In this document: piece after piece, positions 51,359 through 59,153 of the stretch | Layout: every line of letters starts with the position of its first letter | Numbering within the stretch: position 1 is the stretch's first letter | NCBI RefSeq assembly: GCF_900070365.1 | Contig: NZ_LN850107.1 | Span: forward strand, 186,001-250,000 | Direction: 5' to 3' | DNA: 64,000 nt | DNA from: Alloactinosynnema sp. L-07 | GTDB taxonomy: Bacteria; Actinomycetota; Actinomycetes; Mycobacteriales; Pseudonocardiaceae | Made by a program: the position numbers and the translations under genes | Notes under the pieces: model-generated | Told to the model about the DNA's origin: nothing | Database searches by the model: none | The model's input: the letters and a program-made list of their open reading frames with translations, nothing else

Positions 51359-52324
51359 GTGGACGCGAAGCCCGCAGGCCCTGGGCTTGAACGGGGCCGT
51401 CTTTCCCTCGATCACGGCTCGCGCGTGTTGGGTTGCGAGCCAGGTCTCGGTGATCAAGGGAGCGTGCCTGCCGCTCAAGCGGAGCCGACCCTAGCGCACC
51501 CACCTGCCGTGCCACCAACCCCTGTCCTGCAGACGCACTCGCTGATCCCGTTGCTGGACGAGAAGCACCTGCGGACCGCGTTGCGGCAGTGCGGACGGCG
51601 AACCTCGGCACCTGGTGCGGACCGGATGACGCTCGGGGAGTTGCGGCGGCGTGCTTCCGAACTGCTGCCCCGGCTGGCCGAGCAGTTGGCCGAAGGCACC
51701 TGGCGGCCGGGCCCGGTACGGGAGGTGGCTTTCCCGACCTACACCGGCAAGTCGATGACGGTGTGCGTGCCCATGATGATCGACCGGCTGGTGCACCGCG
51801 CGCTGCGCAACGCGATCGAGCCGATCATGGAAACGCAGGTGCTGGCCGACTGGGTGTCCGGTTACCGGCCTCGACGCAACCGCATCACCGCGCTGCGCCA
51901 CGCTGCGGCTCACGTGGAGGCCGGCTTGCGCGCGGTCGCCGATGTGGATGTGGCCTCGGTGTCCGAGGGCGCCACTGTCGAGCAGGTCGTCGACTGGTGT
52001 GCCCTGCACGTTCACGACGGCACCTTCCTCGACCGAGTGCGCACCGCGCTGGCCGCGATGCCGTACCCGATCGCGCCGGGTTCCGGGCTCGCGCCGCTGC
52101 TGATCAACCTGCGCCTATCCCGTCCCGACGCCCTGCTGGGCGGGCTGCGGGTGGTGCGGTTCGCCGACAACTACGCCGCCTTCGCCGCCGACGAGACCGA
52201 AGCTCACGTCGCCTTCACCGTCATCGCCGAGGCGCTCGCCCAATGCGGGATGCGGCCCAACGAGTCCAAGAGCCGCGTACGAACGCACGCCAACGTCGAA
52301 GACCTGTTCCTGATCGGGGGCTGA
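51359..52324 (+). CDS. Reverse-transcriptase-like protein with altered active site
   Basis: 321 aa from the GTG at 51359 (GAAGGAG 10 nt upstream; the GTG at 51350 is too close). The first ~55 residues are unlike RT. Then group II intron/retron-type RT motifs follow in order: TSAPGADRMTLGEL, GTWRPGPVREVAFP, MIDRLVHRALRNAIEPIMET, VSGYRPRRN, ADVDVASVSEG (motif A), GSGLAPLLINLRLS (motif B), RFADNYAAF (motif C, canonical YADD changed to FADN) and PNESKSRVR. There is no thumb/maturase domain after it. It is followed 5 nt later by the FGE-fold gene. It may be a weak or inactive polymerase. Confidence 0.72.
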   Translation: MDAKPAGPGLERGRLSLDHGSRVLGCEPGLGDQGSVPAAQAEPTLAHPPAVPPTPVLQTHSLIPLLDEKHLRTALRQCGRRTSAPGADRMTLGELRRRASELLPRLAEQLAEGTWRPGPVREVAFPTYTGKSMTVCVPMMIDRLVHRALRNAIEPIMETQVLADWVSGYRPRRNRITALRHAAAHVEAGLRAVADVDVASVSEGATVEQVVDWCALHVHDGTFLDRVRTALAAMPYPIAPGSGLAPLLINLRLSRPDALLGGLRVVRFADNYAAFAADETEAHVAFTVIAEALAQCGMRPNESKSRVRTHANVEDLFLIGG

Positions 52325-52329
52325 CCACC

Positions 52330-52887
52330 ATGAAGATCGAGTGGGTCGAGGTATCCGGAGGGACCTGCCGATTCGGCGACGATGCCCGGCCGGTCGAGGT
52401 CGGCACGCTGCTGTGGACGCGCACCCCGATCACCTGCGCCCAGCTGCGCGGTGAGCGCGGTGGTGAACGCGGGCTGCACCCGGTCACCGGGATGACCCAT
52501 GCCGAGGCCACCGAGATCGCCCGCGCCCTGGGTGGGCGGCTGCCGACCTCGGCGGAGTGGGAGTGGATGGCGGGCGGCCCCGCCCGGCGGCGCTGGCCGT
52601 GGGGTGACCAGGACTGGACGCCCGAGTTGGCGAATCTGCGCGACTGCGGCCTCGGCACCACCTGCCCGGTCGACGCCAACCCCGATGGGGCGACCCCGGA
52701 GGGGCTGCTGGAGGTGGCGGGCAACGTCTGGGAGTGGACCGCCCGCGCCACGATGGGCGGCGGCGTCACGCTGCGCGGCGGCTCCTACGCCTCGCCCACG
52801 CTGTACGCGCGCACCACCTTCCTCAACGCCGCGCCCGTCGAGCTGGCCTCGCCGGGCATCGGGATGCGGGTGGTGCGCCAGCCATGA
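52330..52887 (+). CDS. Mini formylglycine-enzyme / C-type-lectin-fold protein
   Basis: 185 aa, shorter than formylglycine-generating enzymes (~300). Hallmarks: GGRLPTSAEWEWMAGG, RRWPWGDQDW, LEVAGNVWEWTARA, VTLRGGSYAS and the end IGMRVVRQP. The catalytic Cys pair of true sulfatase-modifying enzymes is not evident. It may be an ergothioneine-type/SUMF1-like oxidase relative, or a ligand-binding fold like the variable proteins of diversity-generating retroelements, whose variable segment is exactly this RGGS-to-end part. Confidence 0.78.
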   Translation: MKIEWVEVSGGTCRFGDDARPVEVGTLLWTRTPITCAQLRGERGGERGLHPVTGMTHAEATEIARALGGRLPTSAEWEWMAGGPARRRWPWGDQDWTPELANLRDCGLGTTCPVDANPDGATPEGLLEVAGNVWEWTARATMGGGVTLRGGSYASPTLYARTTFLNAAPVELASPGIGMRVVRQP

Positions 52888-53345
52888 CTCCCATCAGCAG
52901 GCTCGAGCCCGAGCAGGGACTGATCATCGTCTCCTGCAGCCGGGAGAAGCTGGTCACCACGGCCTCGGTCCCGGCGCTGGAGCTCTACCAGGGCGCGCTC
53001 ACGCCCCGTCTGCGCGACCACCTCTCACCCGAGCATCGGGCACGGCTGCGCATTCTGTCCGGCGCACACGGCCTGCTGCACCCCGACGACCTCGTGGGTA
53101 CCTACGAGCGCAAGCTGCGCACCCTCGGCGAAGCACAAGCGCTCCAGGTTCGCGTGTCCGAACGCCTGACCATCGACCTGCGGGACGAGGGGTTGCGGCA
53201 CGTGCTGGTGGTGCTGGAGCCGCTGTACCTGGCCGCCGTCGAGAGTCTGTTCGACCACGCGCCGCCGCTGACCTTGACGTTGCTGCCCAACCCCGTCGAC
53301 TGGACCGGGACGAGCACCGTGTTGTCCGGGTGGGGCTGGCTGTGA
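52884..53345 (+). CDS. DUF6884/TgtA5-like small protein
   Basis: 153 aa, ATG in an ATGA overlap. Begins LIIVSCSREKLVTTASVPAL with ELYQGALTPRLRDHL and RILSGAHGLLHPDDLVGTYE, the pattern of DUF6884 and of the CSxxK domain found next to or in 7-deazaguanine (TgtA5/ArcS-type) enzymes. If so, it may bind or process a modified base made with QueC. Family assignment is from motif memory. Confidence 0.6.
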   Translation: MTPISRLEPEQGLIIVSCSREKLVTTASVPALELYQGALTPRLRDHLSPEHRARLRILSGAHGLLHPDDLVGTYERKLRTLGEAQALQVRVSERLTIDLRDEGLRHVLVVLEPLYLAAVESLFDHAPPLTLTLLPNPVDWTGTSTVLSGWGWL

Positions 53346-54406
53346 CCACTTCCGAGTCCGCCTACGGCCCACTGCCGCTGCGGGAGGAGTTGCTGCGGCA
53401 CGGCAACAACCACAGCTCCAGCACCCATGCCTGGGAGGCCGTCGCCGACGGGATCGGCTGGCACCAGCCCACCCCGTCGGACTGCTGGCTGGCATCCGCA
53501 CGCACCGTCTCGGTGGTCATCCCCGCCTACCAGGTCGGCTACTGCCTGCCCACCGTTCTCGACGCCCTGGACGCCCAACACCACCAGTACGAGTTCGAGG
53601 TCATCGTCGTCGACGACGCCAGCACCGACGACACCGCCCACGTCGCCGCCCGGCACCGGGTGGTCAACCGGCTGGTGCGGCTGCCGCAGCGGATGGGCGC
53701 GGCCACCGCCCGCAACGTCGGCACCGCCCTCGCCACAGGGCAGACCGTGCTCTACCTCGACGGCGACATGGTGATCCCGCCGCACGTGATCACCGACATC
53801 GCCACCCGTGCCACCGACACCAGCGTGCTGGTCGGCTTCCGCCACAACCTTCGCTACGAGGTGCACTCCCAGGACCCGGCCATCCTGGGCCGCATCCCGA
53901 ACCTCGCCGCCGACCACCGGGTCGTGTGGCGGCCACCGCCGAACATCACGCTGCCGTACAGCGGGATCACGCTGCCCGAGCCGCTCGACGGCCGCCCGCT
54001 CGATGACACCCGCGATTTCATCGACCTCGGGTATGGGCAGTGCTACTACGACTGGGACCTGCCCCGAATGGTCGTCACCGCCCTGGTCGCCGTCCCGCGC
54101 GCCGCCGTGCTCGATGTCGGCGGCTTCGACGCGGAGTTTGGCCGCCTGGGGTGGGGCATGGAGGACACCTACCTCGGGGCGTGCCTGATCGCCGCCGGGC
54201 TGCTGGTCATCCCGCTGCGGCAGACCGTCGGGTTCCACCTCGACCCACCCGATGCCGCCGAGCAGTGGCAGCACAAGCTCGCCGGCTGGCCGCGCACGCT
54301 GGCCCGCTACCGCGACCTGCTGATGCTGCCCGCGCCACGAGGCCGCACCCACGCCTTCACCGCATCCATGTCCGAGCTGCTCACCCACTGCGAGGGACGC
54401 CCATGA
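53342..54406 (+). CDS. Family-2 glycosyltransferase
   Basis: 354 aa, GTG in a GTGA overlap. GT-A fold signatures: VSVVIPAYQVGYCLPTVLDA (about 57), VIVVDDASTDDT (about 90), LYLDGDMVIP with the DxD-like metal site (about 140), and GWGMEDTYLGACL (the ED catalytic-type region, about 273). Soluble, no membrane helix. Sugar donor and acceptor unknown; the setting suggests a nucleoside or small-molecule acceptor. Confidence 0.85.
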   Translation: MTTSESAYGPLPLREELLRHGNNHSSSTHAWEAVADGIGWHQPTPSDCWLASARTVSVVIPAYQVGYCLPTVLDALDAQHHQYEFEVIVVDDASTDDTAHVAARHRVVNRLVRLPQRMGAATARNVGTALATGQTVLYLDGDMVIPPHVITDIATRATDTSVLVGFRHNLRYEVHSQDPAILGRIPNLAADHRVVWRPPPNITLPYSGITLPEPLDGRPLDDTRDFIDLGYGQCYYDWDLPRMVVTALVAVPRAAVLDVGGFDAEFGRLGWGMEDTYLGACLIAAGLLVIPLRQTVGFHLDPPDAAEQWQHKLAGWPRTLARYRDLLMLPAPRGRTHAFTASMSELLTHCEGRP

Positions 54407-55383
54407 CCACGACAACCACGACCAACGGCCGCGCCTCGGCACGCAGGATGGTCGGCTGCGGCATGCGCAGCGGGACCGGTGTCGTCTACGACCCGCTCAC
54501 CGGCCTGACCCACCGAACCGGCCAGCCGATCCTCACCGGACGCACCGCCCTGGCCCACGAGAGCATCACCTCGCTACCGGAAGTCCACCCCGGTGAGCTG
54601 GGCGACGTGATGCCGGTCAGCGTGTGCTGGTCGCCCATCGTGCGCTGCAACCTGGCCTGCCCGCAGTGTCTGGACGACAAATCCATCCCGGAACTCGCCC
54701 GCGACGAGCGCGCCGAGGTCGCCGCCAGGATCGCCTCTTCCGGGGTGCTCGGCGTGGACGTCTCCGGCGGCGAACCACTGCTCATCCGCGACCTGCCCAC
54801 CCTGCTCGATGTGCTGGTCGACGGCGGCTGCGCGGTCAGCGTCACCACCAACGGCACCCACCTGCCCCGCCGCGCCGAAGCCCTCGCCCGCCGGGTCGAC
54901 GCGATTCGGGTCAGCCTCGACGGCCCCGACCCCGAGCGTCACGACCGGTGGCGCGGCGAGGGCAGCTTCGCCAAGGCCATCTCCGGCATCCGCGCCGCCA
55001 TCGCCCACGGCATCCCGACCCAGATCCAGACCGTGCTCATGCGCTCCACCGCCGCTGGCCTACCCGAGCTGGTCGAACTGGCCGACCGGCTCGGCGTCCA
55101 CGGAGTGACCGTCCTGCAGTACCTGCCCTTCGGCGAAGGCGCCCCGCTCGCCGACACCGAACAGGTACCCGACGAGCACGCCCGCCATCTGGTCGACGCA
55201 CTCGGCCCCGCCGCCCCGGTTCCGGTGCGGTTGCGCACCCGCGCCGACGCCGCCGGGTTCACCGTCGTGCGCGCAGACGGACAGGTCTGGCGCAACGCCC
55301 CGGACACCACCGCCATCGCCGCCCTACGCCCACTGACCGGGCCGGTCAGCCTGGCCGTGACCGGACGGGACGGTTCGGCATGA
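54403..55383 (+). CDS. Radical SAM enzyme
   Basis: 326 aa, ATG in an ATGA overlap. The cluster motif CNLACPQC (CxxxCxxC) is at about residue 84, with DVSGGEPLL at about 120, TTNGTHLPR and RVSLDGPDPERHD, all in canonical radical-SAM order. A C-terminal SPASM cluster is not obvious. The reaction is unknown; the family performs difficult C-H, C-C or C-N chemistry, including in modified-base and peptide pathways. Confidence 0.88.
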   Translation: MTTTTTTNGRASARRMVGCGMRSGTGVVYDPLTGLTHRTGQPILTGRTALAHESITSLPEVHPGELGDVMPVSVCWSPIVRCNLACPQCLDDKSIPELARDERAEVAARIASSGVLGVDVSGGEPLLIRDLPTLLDVLVDGGCAVSVTTNGTHLPRRAEALARRVDAIRVSLDGPDPERHDRWRGEGSFAKAISGIRAAIAHGIPTQIQTVLMRSTAAGLPELVELADRLGVHGVTVLQYLPFGEGAPLADTEQVPDEHARHLVDALGPAAPVPVRLRTRADAAGFTVVRADGQVWRNAPDTTAIAALRPLTGPVSLAVTGRDGSA

Positions 55384-55943
55384 CCCGCACCGCACAGCGC
55401 GTGTTCGAGCACCAGCGCATATGGCGGATCACCCCCGAGGCCCTGAGCGACGCCTGCCTGCTGCTGTTCGCCGCCATCAGCCGCGACCACCGGAAGGTCG
55501 ACCACGTCATCGGCATCGCCAACGGCGGCGTCGCCCCCGCCCGCATCCTCGCCGGCCGACTCGGCGTGAAACCCCGGACCGTGCACGCCCGGCACAACGC
55601 CGACGACGGCCTCTACCGGCAGGCCACCGGCAAGGTCACCGTCGACTTCGACGCCTTCCGCCACACCCTCGGCCGCAAGAAGCTCGGCGGCATGATCCTC
55701 GTGGTCGACGACATCTGCGGCAGCGGCGCGACCCTGCACAAACTCCGCAACGTCCTCACCCCGATCCTCGCCCCGGACACCCGAGTGATCACCGCGACGC
55801 TGTGCCTGAACACCGGGGCCCAGACCTGCCCGGACTACTCGGTGTGGACCGTGTCGGACTGGGTCAGCTTCCCGTGGGAGAAGCGCCCCGACCAGCCGAC
55901 CACCGACATGCCCATCCCGGAGCGGGTGACCAGCCATGCCTGA
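55380..55943 (+). CDS. Phosphoribosyltransferase-like protein
   Basis: 187 aa, ATG in an ATGA overlap. The PRPP-binding motif MILVVDDICGSGATLHKL (about 100-117) and the earlier IGIANGGVAPARIL loop are those of type I phosphoribosyltransferases. Such an enzyme could attach ribose-5-phosphate to a free base such as a deazapurine, or remove it. Full-length for the smallest PRTases. Confidence 0.85.
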   Translation: MTRTAQRVFEHQRIWRITPEALSDACLLLFAAISRDHRKVDHVIGIANGGVAPARILAGRLGVKPRTVHARHNADDGLYRQATGKVTVDFDAFRHTLGRKKLGGMILVVDDICGSGATLHKLRNVLTPILAPDTRVITATLCLNTGAQTCPDYSVWTVSDWVSFPWEKRPDQPTTDMPIPERVTSHA

Positions 55944-57078
55944 CGCCATCAAGCCACTGACCGTCGCGTTCGTCCTGGCCTCCTACACCCACGACGCCCC
56001 GGCCGGGATGGAACGCGCCACCGCCGCCCTCGTCCGCGGCCTGCGCCAGCTCGGACACCGCGCCCTGATCATCACCGCCACCGAGCCCGATCAGACCAAG
56101 GACCAAGAGGTGGACCGGGACCTGGTGGTGCTCGGCTCGGTCGGGGTGACCTTCCCCGCCGACGACGATGAACTGCGCGACGCGATCAGCACCCACGGCC
56201 AGGACGAGGTCATCGCCGCCGACCTCCGCGATCTCTACCGCGACCACCACGTCGACATCGCTGTCTACGTCGACGCCTTGTGGGGACTCGGGCGCCTCGC
56301 TCCAGCTTGCGACGGGGTGCGCACGGTGCTGGCGATGCACGTCGTCGGCCATGACCAGGACCTCGTGCCCGCCTTGGAACGGGCCGACGTGGTGGTCGCG
56401 CCATCGACCACCGTCCTCGGTCAAGCCCACGACCGGAGCTACGACAGCACCTGCTGGCGGATCGTGCCCAACGCCCTGCTCGACGAGCACAACGCGCCCG
56501 ACGCCCACCAGCGCGAGGCGCTGCGGCGGGGCGGCCCGGTGCGAGTGCTGGCCCGGCTCGGGCCGGAGAAGAACGTCCGCGCCCTGCTCGACGCCGGTCG
56601 CCTCGTCGACCGCGGCATCGAGGTCGTCCTCGCCGAGGCCGGGTTCGAGCACGCCGCCGGCGCACAGGCCGCCGAATACCGCCGCTGCGCCCACTCCGCC
56701 GCCCACCTGCCCATAGGCAGCATCCGCCACGGCGGTCTGCCCTGGGACCAGGTCCAGCCGTGGCTCGCCGACGCCGCCGTGGTCATCGTCCCCTCGACCA
56801 AGGAGACCTTCGGACTGGTCGCCCTGGAGGCCATGAGCGTGGGCACCCCGGTTGTCGCCTTCGACGTGGACAACCTGCCCGCCCTCATCGGCACCGGGGA
56901 GGGAGCGGGCGGGATCTTGGTGCCCCGCGCCCACGGCGAGTTCGGGCTGTGGGGTGCCGCCGAAGTCCTCCTCGACGATCCGGTACGCTACGAAGCGCTA
57001 TCTCGGGCTGCGTACTACCGCTCGCGGGACTATCTGCCCACCACAGTCGCCCATGACTTCCTCAAGGCGGTGCGGTGA
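55936..57078 (+). CDS. Family-4 glycosyltransferase
   Basis: 380 aa, overlapping the previous gene by 8 bp. GT-B fold: N-terminal PAGMERATAALVRGLRQLGH, then RVLARLGPEKNVRALLDAGR and the C-terminal donor-binding STKETFGLVALEAMSVGTP (E-x7-E, about 287-305). Second glycosyltransferase of the operon, of a different fold from the GT2. Confidence 0.85.
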   Translation: MPDAIKPLTVAFVLASYTHDAPAGMERATAALVRGLRQLGHRALIITATEPDQTKDQEVDRDLVVLGSVGVTFPADDDELRDAISTHGQDEVIAADLRDLYRDHHVDIAVYVDALWGLGRLAPACDGVRTVLAMHVVGHDQDLVPALERADVVVAPSTTVLGQAHDRSYDSTCWRIVPNALLDEHNAPDAHQREALRRGGPVRVLARLGPEKNVRALLDAGRLVDRGIEVVLAEAGFEHAAGAQAAEYRRCAHSAAHLPIGSIRHGGLPWDQVQPWLADAAVVIVPSTKETFGLVALEAMSVGTPVVAFDVDNLPALIGTGEGAGGILVPRAHGEFGLWGAAEVLLDDPVRYEALSRAAYYRSRDYLPTTVAHDFLKAVR

Positions 57079-57932
57079 TGAACGATGTCCCTCTTCTGCT
57101 GGTCGACGGCCATAATCTGCTCTGGCGCGGAGCCTTCGGCTTCCCCGCCGCGATCCACTCTCGCGACAAGACCCGCGACCTGACCGCCCAGTTCGCCTTC
57201 TTCGCGCTACTGCGCGTAGCCATCCGCGAAGAGTTCACCGCGCCGCCCGAGGTGATCGTCGTCTTCGACGGCCAGCACGGCGCGGCCGAACGCCAAGCCA
57301 CCGACAGCGACTACAAGGCCAACCGCGTCCTCGACGAAGCCGCGCTCAAACCCATCCGCGCCATCCCGCACGTCCAGGAAGCGCTGACCGCCTACGAGCT
57401 GGCCTGGATCGAGATCGACACGGCCGAAGCCGACGACGTCATCGCCACCCTCGTCACCCACGTCCGTCGCGAAGACCCCGATCGCCGGGTGTGGATCATT
57501 TCCGGTGACCGCGACTTCTACCAGCTCATTGACGACCACGTCCGGGTGCTCAACACCGCCATGAAGCGAGGCCGCCGCCACATCGAGCCCGACACCGTGT
57601 TCGATCGCTACCAGGTCCAGCCGACTCAGTGGGCGGACTTCCGGGCCCTCACCGGCGACCCGGCCGACAACATCCCCGGCGTGCGCGGCGTCGGGACGGG
57701 CACTGCCGCCAAGCTCCTGGCCGGCGGCCTCACCCTCGACCAGCTCGCCGACGCCGGGCGGCTCACCGGCACCAAGGGCAAGGCCGTCGTCGAAGCCTGG
57801 AACCAGGTTCTCGGCTGGCGCGACCTGATCAGGATGCGCACCGACCTCGACCTGCCCCTGCTCCCCACCGGCCGCAGCAGCCGGGCTCTGCCCACGCCCG
57901 CCGAGGTCATCGACAAGCTCGGGCTGTGGTGA
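57078..57932 (+). CDS. 5'-3' exonuclease (FEN/PIN family)
   Basis: 284 aa from the ATG at 57078 (TGATG); GTG 57075 is the alternative. LLVDGHNLLWR, VVFDGQHG, YKANR, AEADDVIATLV, IISGDRDFYQLI and the helix-hairpin TGDPADNIPGVRGVGTGTAA give the acidic metal sites and H3TH of Pol I-type 5' nucleases and phage FENs. It is a free-standing nuclease domain without polymerase. An unusual neighbour for sugar-transfer enzymes; suggests the operon acts on nucleic acid. Confidence 0.88.
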   Translation: MNDVPLLLVDGHNLLWRGAFGFPAAIHSRDKTRDLTAQFAFFALLRVAIREEFTAPPEVIVVFDGQHGAAERQATDSDYKANRVLDEAALKPIRAIPHVQEALTAYELAWIEIDTAEADDVIATLVTHVRREDPDRRVWIISGDRDFYQLIDDHVRVLNTAMKRGRRHIEPDTVFDRYQVQPTQWADFRALTGDPADNIPGVRGVGTGTAAKLLAGGLTLDQLADAGRLTGTKGKAVVEAWNQVLGWRDLIRMRTDLDLPLLPTGRSSRALPTPAEVIDKLGLW

Positions 57933-58567
57933 CTCCGGTGACCGCGACCGCGTTCATCCCGCCCCGCTCGGTGTTGACCGTGATGGCTCACCCCGACGAC
58001 GCCGAACTCTGGGCAGGCGGCACGCTCGCCCTCTGCACCGCCGCCGGAGCCGACGTCACCATCGCCGTCCCACGCCACCCCGAGCCCCGCGCCAGCGAGG
58101 CCGCCGCAGGGGCCGCCGTACTCGGCGCCGGGCTCCACCAGATCAACGAGCCCACCGCGGCGGCCGTACGCGAACTCCTGCTGGATACCCGCCCCGAAGT
58201 CGTGCTCACCCACCCACTTCGCGACGTGCATCCCGACCACCGGCGCATCGCCGAAGCCGTGCTGGAGGCACTTCCCGAGGTCGTCATCGCCACCGGACAC
58301 CCGCGCCGGGTCTACACCACCGACACCTACAACAGCCTCACCCTCGACGGCCCCGTTCCCGCCCACACCACCATCGACATCACCACCGCCTGGGCCACTA
58401 AACAACGCGCCCTGGTCGCGCACGGCTCCCAGCCCATCGCCGAACACTTCGGGCCGATGGCCGAGAACCTCGCCCGGCTGTGGGGCGCACGCATCGGCGT
58501 CGAACACGCCGAGAACTTCGTCCCGCTTCCCGTCCTCGGACGCCTGCCAGCGGCGGCAGCCCTGTGA
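57929..58567 (+). CDS. PIG-L family deacetylase
   Basis: 212 aa, GTG in a GTGA overlap. The zinc site AHPDDAELWAGGTL (about 20) and HPLRDVHPDHRR (about 95) are those of GlcNAc-PI/MshB-like deacetylases. It would remove an acetyl group from an amino-sugar, consistent with acting after the glycosyltransferases. Last gene of the operon. Confidence 0.88.
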   Translation: MTPVTATAFIPPRSVLTVMAHPDDAELWAGGTLALCTAAGADVTIAVPRHPEPRASEAAAGAAVLGAGLHQINEPTAAAVRELLLDTRPEVVLTHPLRDVHPDHRRIAEAVLEALPEVVIATGHPRRVYTTDTYNSLTLDGPVPAHTTIDITTAWATKQRALVAHGSQPIAEHFGPMAENLARLWGARIGVEHAENFVPLPVLGRLPAAAAL

Positions 58568-58598
58568 CCTTCGACTGGCGGCCGTCCGACCATGTGAC

Positions 58599-58614
58599 GG
58601 ACGGTTAACCGTCC
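58599..58614. terminator. 16-bp palindrome between convergent genes
   Basis: GGACGGTTAACCGTCC is a perfect palindrome that includes the TAA stop of the leftward flavoprotein gene, 32 bp after the PIG-L stop. Placed between two convergent operons it may act as a shared end signal, though without T-tracts. Confidence 0.4.
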
Positions 58615-59153
58615 AAAGACTCATCGCTGGTGCTCGCGGCCACTGCTGAGAGGATCTGCTCCCAGTCGAAGGCGGCAAGCCCGCCCTCCGCCCGTGTGGT
58701 CACCGCATCGGGGTCAAGCATGATCACCCCGCACTGTGTGAGACGTTCGACGCTGTCGGCGTACGCAGGATGCTTACGCAGCAACGCTTTCACACACGGT
58801 GCGGCGATGATCGGTATCTCGGCGCCGAGAAGCTCGTTCAACACACCGAGAGCTACGCAGTCGCTGATACCCGCAGCCCACTTGTTGAGGGAGTTGAACG
58901 TTAGCGGAGCTGCAATGACGATGTCCGCTGTCGGCAGCGAGTCTTGTTGGCCTGGTGGACGTGCAGTCACCCGCGTCAGGCAGCCGGTTTCGGTGGCGAC
59001 CGCGTCGAGGTCGATCCACGAGGCTGCAGAGGGAGTGGCGATCAACGACACCCGCCATCCCTGCCCGGACAGCAGGGCAACGAACTCGTCGATCTTTAGC
59101 ACCGGCGGCGCGGCCGTTACCACGAGGTAGGCAGAGCCACGGTCATGGCTCAC
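58605..59153 (-). CDS. Flavoprotein (PPC-decarboxylase-like)
   Basis: 182 aa, ATG overlapping the regulator stop as ATGA. VVTAAPPVLKIDEFVALLSG, IVIAAPLTFNSLNKWAAGIS and IPIIAAPCVKALLRKHPAY are the FMN-binding loops of the phosphopantothenoylcysteine decarboxylase / flavoprotein family. In natural-product operons such enzymes oxidatively decarboxylate peptide ends. The substrate here is unknown. Confidence 0.8.
   Translation of the reverse strand: MSHDRGSAYLVVTAAPPVLKIDEFVALLSGQGWRVSLIATPSAASWIDLDAVATETGCLTRVTARPPGQQDSLPTADIVIAAPLTFNSLNKWAAGISDCVALGVLNELLGAEIPIIAAPCVKALLRKHPAYADSVERLTQCGVIMLDPDAVTTRAEGGLAAFDWEQILSAVAASTSDESLDG

Noticed and set aside
51350..51510. Possible template repeat or structured RNA before the RT motifs
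   Set aside because: No copy of the FGE gene's 3' end is visible there; similarity to 50045-50150 is limited to short words such as CTCGATCACGGC and CACCAACCCCTG.
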